Shown: one piece after another, positions 1-12,400 of the stretch
Layout of the letters: each line of letters opens with the position of its first letter
Numbering within the stretch: the stretch's first letter is position 1
Source: Onchidella celtica
Lineage: Eukaryota; Mollusca; Gastropoda; Systellommatophora; Onchidiidae
Reading direction: 5' to 3'
NCBI GenBank assembly: GCA_963931925.1
Contig: OZ007571.1
Location: 16,114,506 to 16,178,505 of the forward strand
Length of the DNA: 64,000 nt
Position numbers and translations under genes: made by a program
The notes under the pieces: generated by a model
What the model saw: only the letters and a program-made list of their open reading frames with translations
Databases searched by the model: none
Told to the model about the DNA's origin: nothing

Positions 1-537
1 ACTCACGTAATAGTACTGATGGTCTGAAGTTCGAACTGGGGAAAATCTTGGGAAACTTTTACTTTGATGCTGGTTGTCATCCACATGTGAAATGGGAAGA
101 AAGGGGCCATGTGCGTATTTAAGACACCGTTCTACGTCTGTAATTATGAATTCCGATGTAATAATAGGGCATGCTGCATAAGGGTGTCTGTCGGTAGGTT
201 TTTCATCAGGGAAAACTGGGAGAAAATGACTGACTTTGTTGTTGGTCGTGTCTTTATTTGATGTGGTAATTAGAGAGATTTGTGTTCCTTTGATTAAACC
301 GCTTTTCAGTACATGTATATATATATGACTGTGCTCTACGACCTGGAAATCAAATCTCTCACCAAAACTAACATTATAGTAAGTGGAAACTTTACATAGT
401 ACTAGTAGAGGAGGAAGAAGGCAATGTCACGATACATGTGGTTAGTAAATTAAGCGAATGGCTTAAAAAATAATTTGTTCACCTGAATGGCCTGACTTAG
501 GAACAGAAAAAGTGCAGAGGTCTTGGGGAAATGATAA

Positions 538-3500
538 TAATAATAATAATAATAATAGTTCGTCCATCAGGTATGATGATGACCTTAACAACACCAGAGG
601 AATAAAGAACAGAAATTGTTGAGAATTTCAACACATGGACAATAAAGAGAACTAAAGGACACAGAGGACAGAATGGAAAGACTGTTCTTTCATGACTTAT
701 GGCTTCTCATGTGACTGATAAGTCCTATTTTTGCCCTGCAGACCCTTCCGCATAAATGACAAGAGTGCTCCGTTGGTTCAGTACCTCTGGGCCTTTTCTT
801 GCGCCGTTCTCTTTTTTTGATAGCCTGCTGGACTCTGTCAGCTTCCCATGCTTTGCTGCCTCTGGTAAGGGCCGCCCTCCAATTTGCACGATCAAGCGAG
901 AGCTTTTCCCACTCACTCACATCAATGGCAAAGGCCTTCAGTGATTGCTTGAGAGTGTCTTTGTAACGTCTCTTTGGGGCCCCAACATTCCTCGTTCCAT
1001 TGGAGAGCTCAGAGAAGAAGATTTGCTTAGGGAGTCTGGAGTCGGGCATTCTGACAACATGTCCTGCCCAACGTAGCTGAATTTTTTTCAGGTGGCAGAA
1101 GATGCTCAATTCCTTGGCACGATTCAGGACCTCAGTGTCTGGAATTTTATCAATTTGATCCTTAGGATCTTTCTAAGGCAGGCCAGATGAAAGTGATTTA
1201 GCTTTCTGGCATGCGATTGGTACACTGTCCAGGTTTCAGCCCCATAGAGTAGGGTGGGAAGGACCACAGCATTGTACACTTTCAGCTTAGTGTCTGTGCG
1301 AATGCCGGCAACATCCCATACTCTCTTTCGAAGCCTGCCAAATGCAGAGCTGGCTTTGCTGATTCTTGAGAGAATTTCAGTATCAACACGAGCCGCGGAA
1401 GACAGTGTACTGCCAAGATAGGTGAAGTTCTCCGACACCTTCAGAAGACTGTCATGGACTTTGATATTTGGGGTCACAGGATACTTGTCATCTGGAGTAG
1501 GCTGATGGAGCACTTCCGTCTTCTTTGTGCTTATTGTGAGGCCAAAGTTGTCACAGGCACTAGAGAACTTATCAACACAGTTTTGCATGCTATCCTCATC
1601 GTGTGCCAGAAGTGCACAATCATCAGCAAATAGTAGGTCACAGACTTGAGTACTTTTGGTTTTGGTTTTTGCCTGAAGTCTCCTGAGGTTGAATAGACTG
1701 CCATCAGTTCGGTACTTGATGCTTACCCCTTGAGGAGGAGAGCTAAAGGCTTCTTGTAGCATTGCAGAGAACATGATGCTGAACAGAGTTGGGGCTAAGA
1801 CACAACCCTGTTTTACCCCATTTGTGACAGCAAAGGGCTCTGAAACACTGCCGTTGCTTTTGACTGCAGCTTGCATGCCATCATGAAACTGGCGCACTAT
1901 TGTGATGAATTCGGGTGGACACCCAAACTTCGCCAAGATTTTCCAGAGGCCTTCACGACACACTGTGTCAAATGCTTTTGTGAGGTCAACAAATGTGATA
2001 TACAGCGCTTTATTTTGTTCCATGCATTTTTCCTGAATCTGTCTGGCAGCAAAAATCATATCCGCCGTTCCCCTCTCTTTACGAAAGCCACATTGGCTCT
2101 CGGGAAGCAAGTCATTTGACGAGAGATGATCAAGAAGGCGATTCAGAAGCATTCTTGCCAATATTTTGCCAGCAATTGAAAGTAGAGAGATTCCCCGATG
2201 GTTGTCACAGACTTGGCTGTCCCCTTTGTTTTTGTACAGATGGATGATTGAAGCATCTTTGAAGTCCTGTGGCAGCTTCCCTGCTTTCAACATATGATTG
2301 AACAACTCGGTCAACCTTTCAATAAGCTTTTCTCCACCGAAGGCATACACCTCAGCAGGAATTGAATCCACGCCTGGTGATTTGTTAAAGGACATCTGAT
2401 TTGTGGCAGTTCGGGTCTCATTTGCTGTGAATGGCTTGGCAAGAGCTACATTAATAGGAGTCTGAGGGAGGCGGTCAATGGACTCAGTATTTGTATTTGA
2501 TGGACGATTTAGCACACCTCCGAAATGTTCTGCCCAACGCTGAATTATGGCATTCAATTCAACAATGCGTGTTGAACCATCTGACGCAAGAAGTGGCGTA
2601 GTGCCAGAGCGGGATGGTCCAAACACAGCTCGGAGGCTCTCAAAGAACTTTCTAATGTTGTTTGTGTCGGCATATTTCTGAGTTTCTCTTACTCGCTCTT
2701 CTAGCCAGTCATTTTTCATTTTCCTCAGCTTCTTCTGGAGTACACCCTTACATGCACACAGTGCATCAGCTTTTGCTGTGGAAGAGGGGTCACTGCAGTG
2801 AGCTTGGATGAGACTATTTTTTTCTTTGATGAGCACTTTGATTTCATTATCATTATCATTGAACCAGTCCTGGTGCTTGCGGACAGGAAAACCAACTGTG
2901 CTGCTGGCGCAAGAGTGTACAGTCGTATTTAGGTCAGTCCAGCTCTGTTCAATGTTCTCAGGGTCAAAAGTCACGCAATCCAATTTTGAGGAGAGTTCTG
3001 ATGAGAGCTCGCTCTGTTTCTCAGCTGAGCAGAGTTTTGAAACATTTAGGCGTTTAGGTGGCGCTTTCCCTTGAGGGCGTCTATTGCGCCTCAATGTTAG
3101 TCTGAGCTTGCAAACAATGAGTCTGTGGTCAGTTCCACACTCGGCACCACACATCGCCTTTGTTACAAGGACATCCTTTCTGTCAGTCTTCCTCACAATG
3201 ACATAGTCTATGAGATGCCAATGCTTTGAGCGGGGATGCATCCATGACGTTCTGTTTCTCACGGGGAGACTAAAATTTGTGTTGGTAATGAACAGGCCAA
3301 ATTCAGCGCACAAAGTAAGTAAGCGCAACCCATTGTTATTGCATGAACCAACTCCATGAGGGCCCAAAACATTTGGCCACGCTGAGATTTCGGAGCCAAC
3401 CCTCGCGTTGAAGTCCCCCAAGAGAATCAGCTTATCAGCTGCCGGGACAGAGCATATGACAGATTCTAGATCAGAATAGAACTTGTCTTTGGCTTCATCT

Positions 3501-5127
3501 GGGTTTGTCATGGTGGGCGCATATGCGCTAATGAGGGTGGCTGACTGGCTTTTCCCAACTGGGATCCTGAGTGTCATTAGCCTGTCATTTATTTCAATTG
3601 GCATGGACTGCAAGTTTCTGACAAGGTCATTTTTAATTGCAAACCCAACACCATGCTGTCTCGGTTCGACTGCACCCTTGCCTTTCCAGAAGAAGATGTA
3701 TCCACCACTGAGCTCTTTGAGTTGGCCACTATCAGGGAGTCTGGTCTCACTGAGTGCCACTATGTCCAGGTTGTACCTGCTGAGCTCAATGGCAATAAGT
3801 GCAGTGCGTCTTTCCGGGTTGTTTGAGTTGTCCTGTAGTGTGCGTATATTCCAGGCTCCTAGCCTGAGTAAGCTGAATTTCTTTTTGTTTCGACCGCAAA
3901 AAGGGATCCCCACTGGTCGCGGTATACCAGTCAGGGTGATGTGAAGTGGGCTTTCTTTAGGGCACCTTTTCTAGCCCCTTCCTCAGTTGAGGTGAGCAGT
4001 GCTATCCTTAAATAAGGCTGCTCAGCTACTGTGGGTGCTGCCTCCCCACGCCTCCACTTCAATCGACGATGAAGCGACCATAGCCCACAGCCACCAACGT
4101 GTAGGTCTGTGCTAACAGCTTCCAGTCTATCCAAACCTGCTGCCACCGCACTCGCCCATCGCCGTTGGAATTTTGAGAGGAAAGAAGACGAGACAAAGAT
4201 GAAAGAAGACGAGGTGAGTGTTAAGACTGGCGCAAAGAATTTGTTTTTAGTGAGAAAGAGCTGCGCAAACATCAGACTCACTCTCTCGCCTGGACACAAC
4301 TTATCCAAGTGGCAAGACAGGGTCAAGACGACTGGAAATGTATCCAGGTGCAGGAGGATGCCAGAGGGACAGTCATATTGCCTGACCGGCTGCCTGAAGG
4401 CTACTCCACAGCCTCGCAGTCCCAACTGCCTAGGGTGAAAGACCCAAACCAAAGAACACCAATACTGGTGGATGCTCTGTGTCACGATATCCAACCCAGA
4501 GTGACGGTATATTGCCATCTGCCCTATCAATCAACCACTGGCCTGCTGCCGCCAGCTTCGAAGCTGCGTCCGGGAAGTTTGCTCAATTCTTCGTCTGTGA
4601 TTTAGGCAAACAAGCCTATGACCACACCGCTACCGGGTGCCAATATGAAGGACTCAAGTACTGAGGGTCACATTGTGCCCTAGCATGTGGCCGTTGGGTT
4701 AGATGAAACCTCCTCCGCCCTGGCCGTTTGCACCGACAGGTGCACGCCCACTGATACCATGCTAGCGTACCAGTTCATGAAGCAGGTTGTACTGGATTAC
4801 ATGTTACCAGTAGCAGATTTTTCTGACCTGACATTAGCACAACAAAGTAGAGAAATACTAAAACCCATTGTGGCACAAAGATGGTACACAAAATTCTAGA
4901 GTAGAAGGCCCCGCCTGAATCGGGATGCCTATGTTTGGGGAGAGGATGAGAAGAGCCAGACTTAAAGATAATAAATCTAAACCCAAGGCAACTGGGCTGA
5001 TAAAATAGGAAAATGGGTTAAGAAAGAAAGAACAGAAAGAATGACAGAAAGAAAGAAAGAACAAATACACTAACTCTGAAAATAGGCGACCAACAATGAA
5101 TTTAACTCTATCCGAAAGTTATGGTAA
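538..5127 (-). mobile_element. Full-length non-LTR retrotransposon (LINE), copy 1
   Basis: The element is flanked by a 14-bp direct repeat, TGGGGAAATGATAA, at 524-537 and 5128-5141. This fits a target-site duplication and sets both ends. Read on the minus strand it has about 1.2 kb of 5' leader (5127-3914), one long endonuclease/reverse-transcriptase frame (3913-690), about 130 bp of 3' UTR and an (ATT)n tail (plus strand 538-557). It therefore lies in a GNPTG intron in antisense orientation. Two other copies in the window are near-identical over the shared part. No separate ORF1 is convincing: a 199-codon frame at 4530-3931 lies in the leader but shows no recognisable domain. The clade is not decided. 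A single ORF, a CFDP2-like endonuclease and a microsatellite tail recall RTE-type elements, but I-group elements also end in such tails. Confidence 0.9.
690..3913 (-). pseudogene. LINE endonuclease-reverse transcriptase, frameshifted
   Basis: The first frame is 929 codons (3913-1124). An APE-type endonuclease occupies about residues 15-270, with the motifs AWNIRTL, LSETRL, LLGDFNARVG and a late TDHR. The reverse transcriptase follows, with HRGISLL, CGFRKERGT, DLTKAFDT, GVKQGCVLAPTLF and the catalytic LLFADDCA. Near 1150-1160 this copy has lost 4 bp relative to copies 2 and 3 (AAATTGATAAAATT against AAATGGCAGGATAAAATT). That shifts the frame and ends the protein early. The remaining 139 codons (1109-690) carry the conserved RWAGHVVRMPDSRLPK block and a C-terminal C2H2 finger (CHLCGRVCRAKIGLISHMRSH). 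Such a finger after the RT is typical of some invertebrate LINEs. The product would nick target DNA and reverse-transcribe its own RNA, but this copy is probably dead. Confidence 0.93.
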
Positions 5128-5141
5128 TGGGGAAATGATAA

Positions 5142-6434
5142 AACGCGTGTTAAATGGCATGTAAATGCACAAAATTCTTAGTTTTGGGGCCTTCCATTTC
5201 ACACTAAAACTTACTGCATATCATCACAAGTACTTTATCCAAATATCATAGGGGTCACTTATGATTTATCCACCACTAATGTTGTTATTGCATCCTGAAG
5301 TATACATGATACATATGTTCACAAGGACGCGATTGACCCGACCGCCGAGGTTATCGGCAACACGTGAACGATCAGCTGGCTGATCGCTGGCTATCCCCGC
5401 ATGGGGTGTTACGTGGACGGGTTCACTCATCGTGGGATGAGGGTTAAAACCCCATTTTCCATTATCAAATAGAAGAATGAAAAACTGTACATACAGTTTA
5501 TTGTAATTTTATAGTGCAAAAGTATCAAACATGTAACAGAGGTAGAACATATTATTCTGGTATGTTTCAGGCAAGTTATTACAATCTTCTATCCCATCAC
5601 CCCATTTAGAAATTTCAAAATTGAGAATCCACAGTGTCATCTTCTGTTTGCAAACACCATACATTATAACTGCCTCAAGTAAATTCTGTGAGACCTTTGT
5701 TTGCCGAGGCTTTAAAGAGAAATAATCCCTTCATTGTTGAGGTATCTAAGAACTTTCAAAGAACACTGGGATACCTTGCCAAAGAAATTGTCATTTTCTT
5801 ACTATTGGATTTAGAATTCAAAATTGCGGCTTGGTTTTATAAATGGACTGGAAATATTCAACGTGTAAGTCGGAATCGTATCTATACACATCACGTGGAT
5901 TCATAGATTCCATGGAAACAAACGGAAACAATTTTAGAATTGAAAACATAGTTGTAATAATACTTAAAAAATACTCAAATCACATCACACATGCTCCAAA
6001 GTTTTACCAGAAACAGAGAGCAGTTATTTACAAAAGGAAGTCACTTAATCATATATTGTTGTCTGTTTAGTTTTGAGACAACGTACTGTTAATGATACTT
6101 TTTCATAGTTCGACTTTGAGTTGAATACCACAACCAAAGGCAATACTGGAAGTAAATTTAGCAACCAAAATGGTAACTGGAAAAGAATACCTACAGATTT
6201 TTCAAAAAAAGATATCCAGTCTTATGACTGCAATAGCTGCATGTTGTTCAATCATGTAGGGGTCAGGACAAAGGAAATACGAAGAGATGAAGTTGGGAAT
6301 GGGATTGTTTTTTAATCCTGTATCTTCCTGTTTTTTAATGTTTGTGTTTCTGTCCTCCACCAACCTTCATATTGTTATTATTATATGACTGACTGTTATT
6401 GTTTTTTTTTAATGTCTTTTTTTTTTTATCACAG
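5142..6434 (+). other. Intron sequence upstream of the first visible GNPTG exon
   Basis: No exon, RNA gene or transposon is recognised here. A GC-richer patch at about 5325-5455 differs in composition from the AT-rich surroundings. I searched for the expected upstream GNPTG exon (the segment leading to the conserved Cys before the TYKY block) and did not find it, so it probably lies left of the window, beyond LINE copy 1. Confidence 0.4.
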
Positions 6435-9400
6435 TTACAAGTACAATTTTTGTCCGTTTGCCAATATAACTCAGCATGAGCAAGGCATTCACTGGAATCC
6501 TTACAGAGGTGTACTTGGGCAAGTAGTTTCTTTCATATTATGTGTTTAAATATGGTACTCCTATGTAATATGCTGCATTATTTGTACATTCAATAAATAT
6601 ATAGTAAACATGTTTTTTTTAGATTGTGTATCTGATGTTTAGTTTAGGTTAAGGACAAAGTGGTAATTTTCTGAGTGATGTACCAGTAGTTGGTGTTAAA
6701 ACAGCATGATTTCAACAATCGTTGATCTGGAGTCAGAAAGGGTATTGTAGAACATAACAGTGGCTGATAATGTTGATCTATGCTGCCAGTAGCCAGCATC
6801 CACAACAGTATCTCCCAGACTTTGAACTAGCTAACTGGTCAGCCTCCCTGTCTCATCCTATTTTACTGACCACCTGCCCCCTTATCCTAGCTCATCCCTA
6901 CTATCTCAGTGATAAGTTGCAGTATGGTGTCATGTAAGGGTCAGAAGGTCAAAGGAAGTACAAAGAGATGAAATTGAGATGGTATTTTATATATTTCTGT
7001 TTTATAATGTTTTGTGTGTGTTGGGAGGGAGGAGGGAGCAAGAAGGAGGGGCTATGACTTGTATGAGCTTTTGAAAATTGCTATATGGTGTTTTGTTTTA
7101 TTGGAAACTCTTATTATCTTAATGATTAGTCAGACAGTAATGCTATCTGTGTAAGTCGTAGTTGCAAGAGAATAAACTGTCAAAAGGAAGTACATGTAGC
7201 TCTAAAGTGGGGATGAATTTATCTGGTGGTATTTTGAGGACAAGCATCAGTAAGATGCTTAAAATTTGAAGATAAGTATTTTCTGTTTGGTGAAGATGTA
7301 ATTTTGGAATTTTTAAAATTATAAAAAATATATACATGTAGATAAAAGTTGGTAAGTGTGCTTGTTGGTTCACATAGCAAGTAAAGAACTCAAGTGACCT
7401 TCACATTTACCATACTGATCTCTGGACATAAACTGAATTCTTCGTCTACAGGGTGTGGCAAGAGTGGGAGGTAGCCAACAATACATTTGTTGCCATGTTG
7501 ATGAAAGATGGTGACACCTGTGGGACAATTTACAGATCTGTCAGGGTAAATCAGTTTTTCTCACAAGTCAAAATGTGATTGAGAAAAGACAACAGTTTGT
7601 ATGTTGCATAGCCACGCTAAATGTTGACTTTGTTCCAAGCCCTGCTGTGACAGCACAGATTTTCTGGGGTTTTTTGTTGTTGTTTTTTTTAGATATTTTG
7701 GCGGTTTTTGCATGTCTTTTACATCACAGGCTTACCTTCATCCCTCATAAAGATGTCTTTTGTAACAAATTGATATGCACAAATCAAGGATTGTCATTTA
7801 TAATCTAACACTACAGGTTTTACATCATAAATGAAACCGTTGGGTCTCCTAGAGAGAAAGATACAGAAGATCATTTTTGCCCTCCACAATTCATCTCAAC
7901 AAGACACTTTAGCTAGATCATGTGTGCCATGTTTCACCAAGGTTCCTTGTCACTTCATGTACGCATGTTATTGGGTTTATTGAGCTGTGATATATTATTG
8001 TGTTGATGTAATGATGAGTAAGATGTGTGTACCATAATTATATGTGCCCTTAAGTGCTTTGTGAAAGAGAGTTTCCCTCATGGGATCATAAAGTGATTCT
8101 TATCTGATCTTCTCTTTTGTAAGAATTTTTATTCTACATAAAACCAGTGACAGTTTTACATGTTGATACCATCAGTTAAATAGTTCTTTTAATTCGACAG
8201 GTGTCCTTTATTTGTGGGAATCATAGTAAAATTGTCAATGTGAGTGAGCCACACACGTGCAGTTATCAGCTGGTGTTTCAGTCTCCACTGGTGTGCCATC
8301 CTAACTCGATGCTAGTCTACCCAACTCTTAGCCCAGAGTTACAGGCTCAGTGGGACATGCTGGAGGGGGAGATGGTCCATGGGGAGCTTACTCCCAAAGT
8401 AAGAGTCCATTTAATTGATATGCTATTATTTTGTCACTACAAATTATGTTACATACTCAGCACCACCCAGCAGGTAGATGTGAAAGTATGTGGATATTTT
8501 AATTAGAATAAGAACAAATTTTCTCTCCCCCTCCAACTTCATTGAGCTTTCCATTATTATTATTAATGAACTCTATCTGTGGATAGCCTTAGAGGTTATA
8601 AGAAATAAGGAAACCCATAGTGTCAACATTGTCCCAACTGAAGCACTTCCATATTTGGAACACTTGGGCAATTATTAACAACTATTCTCATTTTCATTCA
8701 TACTCCTATACTGCTGTGCAAAGACAGAGCGAGGTATGTGCCAATTCATAGTTTTGAGAAAAACACAAAAAACTTACGTGACACAGCCAGTCCATATATA
8801 TAAATGCTCTCATTCATAAGTGTGCATGATAATTCCTTTGCATCCGAAGCATTTTCAATGTAAGATATATATACATAAAAGGGCTATGTGTGAGACAAGT
8901 TCATAGAGAAAGTAGGGAAAAAAAGGCCATGCTGTCAATTACGTCACTCTGCCTCTAGGCAGCAGTATATTGCCCTTATGTGTGAGACTTGTCTTGTAGT
9001 GAACAGAGGGTTAGAGGCTAGTGGCTCGGCAGCTTAAAAAGTTGACAGCAATCAATCACTAAGATGATTAAAATGCAAACAATAATATATAATAAAATAA
9101 AGCAAGGGTAAGTTAAACATTTTTCTTTACAAGAAACCTAGCTTGCCTTAGATTATTGCAAATTTTCATTTTTCATAGTAACCCTATGGGAGCTTCTCAT
9201 GGGTGTGTACCATTGTCAGGGTTACACAAAATTATGCTGTCAGACCTATTTCTGGGACCTTAATTCTTTGGCAGCTGACGGATCATTGTTCTCATGAGAA
9301 ATCTTCTTATCTTTAGATAGAAAACTGTATCTATCATGTCTAAGATTATTGCAAGTATTCATTGTTTGTTATATCCCTGTGTAAGCCTCTCATGAAAGTG

Positions 9401-12400
9401 TACCATTGTCAGGGATACAAAAGACGATTAGATCAAATTCTGGAAAAAGCTGGTGTACGCCTGACCAAAGATAGACACAAAGAATTAGTCAAAAAGGCTG
9501 AGGAGTTGGAAAAAGGAAAAGCTGATGGGAGTCAGTTTGATTCATTGGCAACCTGCTCTGCAGTAAGTACAGACATGAAAATATTTAATGTTTAATTGTG
9601 TTTAATTTTATTAATAAAAATTTTTAATAAGTGTGAAAAAAAATATATATTATATATTATTATATATATTTACACATTAATTGGAGTTACCAGATTTAGT
9701 ACTCAATCCTTACTGATCAGTATTCTTAGTTCAGTCCTTAGTAAACTATACAAAACAGTACAGGAAGCCAACTTTGTGAACGTCCTTACTGAGTTTATTC
9801 TTAACCCTGTGAACCCTGGCCACTTTGCCATTAAAAAACGCGTATCCGTGGCTCTGTCGGCCAAAAACGCCCATATCAGAGTGGTGCAAGTAGCACAATA
9901 ATATAATAATAGAAGTTGGGACAAAAATAATTGATAGGGATGTTACGTAAATAATCTTCTTACTTTTAAAGCCAACAACGCTGTGTTTGGTGCCACTTGG
10001 ACCTGCAGGTGGATCTACCTTTTTTCGCCCCTGAACTCGAAGGAGTTTCACCAGCACGTTTCATTATTGATTTTTCAACGAAAAACAACAACCAGGCACA
10101 TCTATGGGGGCAGCCATTTGCAATTAGTAAAAAATTACCATATTTCTAAATGTCCGACACCGGAAGCCACTCATTGAGCCTATTTTTAACCTTTTAGGAC
10201 TACGAAGTTTAGGGTAGGAGTGTCAGACCGGTGTACCGGTCGGTAGGGTGGTCTGTAGCAGTGGAGTCCGACCGGTGTAGCGGTCGGTAGGGTTCAAGGG
10301 GTTAAATCAGTCTTAAGTAAAATATACAAACCAGTACGGGAAGCCCCATTTGTGCAATCCTCAGTATCAATATTCTTAGTTCAGAATACGAAATAATACA
10401 AGAAGCCACCTCTACGTGCAATTCTTACTGATTAGACTTCTTGTTCATTATAAGGAAAGCATGCAAAATAATACAGGAAGCCATTTTGATATCAGTGGTT
10501 CTTCAAGAAATGCTTAAATTGCATGTGGTTTTTTTTGTGCAGATAAACTCGAAGATAGGCATGTCTTTTGTAATGTTTCCCATTTTCCATCAAAATTATC
10601 CTTGTGTAAGAGAAAGCCTAGTTATATGAATTGGGCTAGATTATTTCATATTTGACACCTGAGAACATTAATTTGACAATTTTTTAAACTGTTATTCAGG
10701 CTGCAATGTTGTCCCAAAAAGGGGCCAGATTCCACCACAATGAAAAACTCCCACCCCTAATTTTTGTTGTTTCATAATAAGAATTAGTCAGTAATGGTGC
10801 TAGATCTAACTGCAGTGTGCAGGATGAGTGTAACTTAACATGTATTGTGAATACTTGTGAGCCAAGCATGTGAAGGTTGCAGTTCAACAGAAGCATTTTT
10901 TTCCTCATATTCAATGACCTGACAGGGAGTAGCAATAGAATTAAGTTTTATCTGTTGAACACTACATTTTATAGCTTATATTGAATGTCTTTGTTAGTAT
11001 GTGTTTGGAGGATATACGTGTATATATATGGTTGATGCCAATTAATACTTAACAGGAGTACAAGAAGTTACAAGAGAGAGTACAGGCCTTAACGACACAG
11101 TTGGAGACTATAAACGAGGGTTAGTTGTGTCCTGAGTGGACAGTTTATTGATCTTCCACATAATGAACATCCAAATTATCTGTCCATTCAGAGATAATAT
11201 AAAAGTGTGATTCCCTGGTCATGAGACTCAAATATCGGTGGGGGGGGTTATTGGAAAAAAAGACATCGCTTTAACAGGGAAGGCATCAAAAAACATACAG
11301 AACAATTAAATTTGTACAATTGAACTTTAAACTCTCTCCCCTACCTTATTGTCTATTTCTGTTTGTATACGCTGTGCACACAAATACTTCCCCCCTTTCT
11401 TTCTCTCTCGCTCATTCTGTCTTACTCTCATTCACTCCCCTTCCCACCATCTCTTTCTCCCCCATTCTCTATTTCCAGCTGACAAATATTCCTGTTTGCA
11501 GAATCATTTTCTTTCATTGTCTGTCTTGCCCTATATGTATTCTCCCCATCCCACCCCTTAGCATCATCTCTTTCGCTCACTTTTTTTATCAAGTATTTGT
11601 TCTAATTAATATCATACCATCTGTTCCTTTGCTTTTTTTTTTTTATTTTTACATGTCTATCACACGCATTTTTATTCCTCTTTCTAGGAGTAGGATCTGC
11701 CTTTCTATCTTTATCTCATCTTACATTAAGTTAATAATATATATTTGAGGTTTAAGAACAAATTTTAACAATTTCTCAGTAACTGCGGCAATTACAGTTT
11801 TCAAATTCAGCATGAACATTTCAAATTACTTGAAGTTCAACGTGCCACCCTTGAAATTTTAGCTTAATGAAAGCCTTGATTTCTTAGAAAATGTTGTTGT
11901 TTTTTTTAATGTTTCCACGTGAGTGGAGAGTCACCAGATCATAGTTTTTAATTGCTGTGAGTCATGGAACTTAAAGGAAGAAGATTCCTATGATCAGAAT
12001 GTGTCCAGATTTCGAAATTTGTTTTGATTTCGGGCTGTGGTTTTTGTTTTTTGTTTTGCTTGGGGGGGAGGGGGGCAGGCAATTTTTAATGTAAATTTAA
12101 TGTGTTATGTTTTTGTTATGTAAAATAATACCAATCAAGTTGTGGAGGATAGCATAATTTTAGAAAAGCCACTAAATCTTTATGGCACGACGCGTACAGC
12201 TGGTCACGGATCATTAGGTCTTTCAATTTAGCAAAATCTGCGCCAACATGTGACAAGTCTAACCAGTTCGTGAAATATTCTGTCAATCTCGCGACGAAGG
12301 CAGCAAAGTCCTCTCTGGTATCCGCACGTGCTCGCCTAAACTGCTCCCGGAAATATTCCTCCGTACGCGCAAATCGGCGAAGCAGCAAAGACTTCAGCTT

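Noticed and set aside
1871..2119. Repeated 82-codon frames antisense to the LINE RT (also at 46235-46483 and 62122-62370).
   Set aside because: They are shadows of the conserved RT coding strand in all three LINE copies.
3931..4530. A 199-codon frame upstream of the LINE main ORF, possible ORF1.
   Set aside because: It has no coiled coil, RRM or zinc knuckle, and other copies do not cover it. It is more likely leader sequence.
5325..5455. GC-rich, partly palindromic patch, considered as a tRNA or SINE head.
   Set aside because: No A/B box pair or cloverleaf could be drawn, and no second copy exists in the window.
11320..11748. A 142-codon frame with many Phe, Leu, Ile, Ser and Pro residues.
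   Set aside because: It lies in pyrimidine-rich low-complexity intron DNA, with no domain and no splice context.
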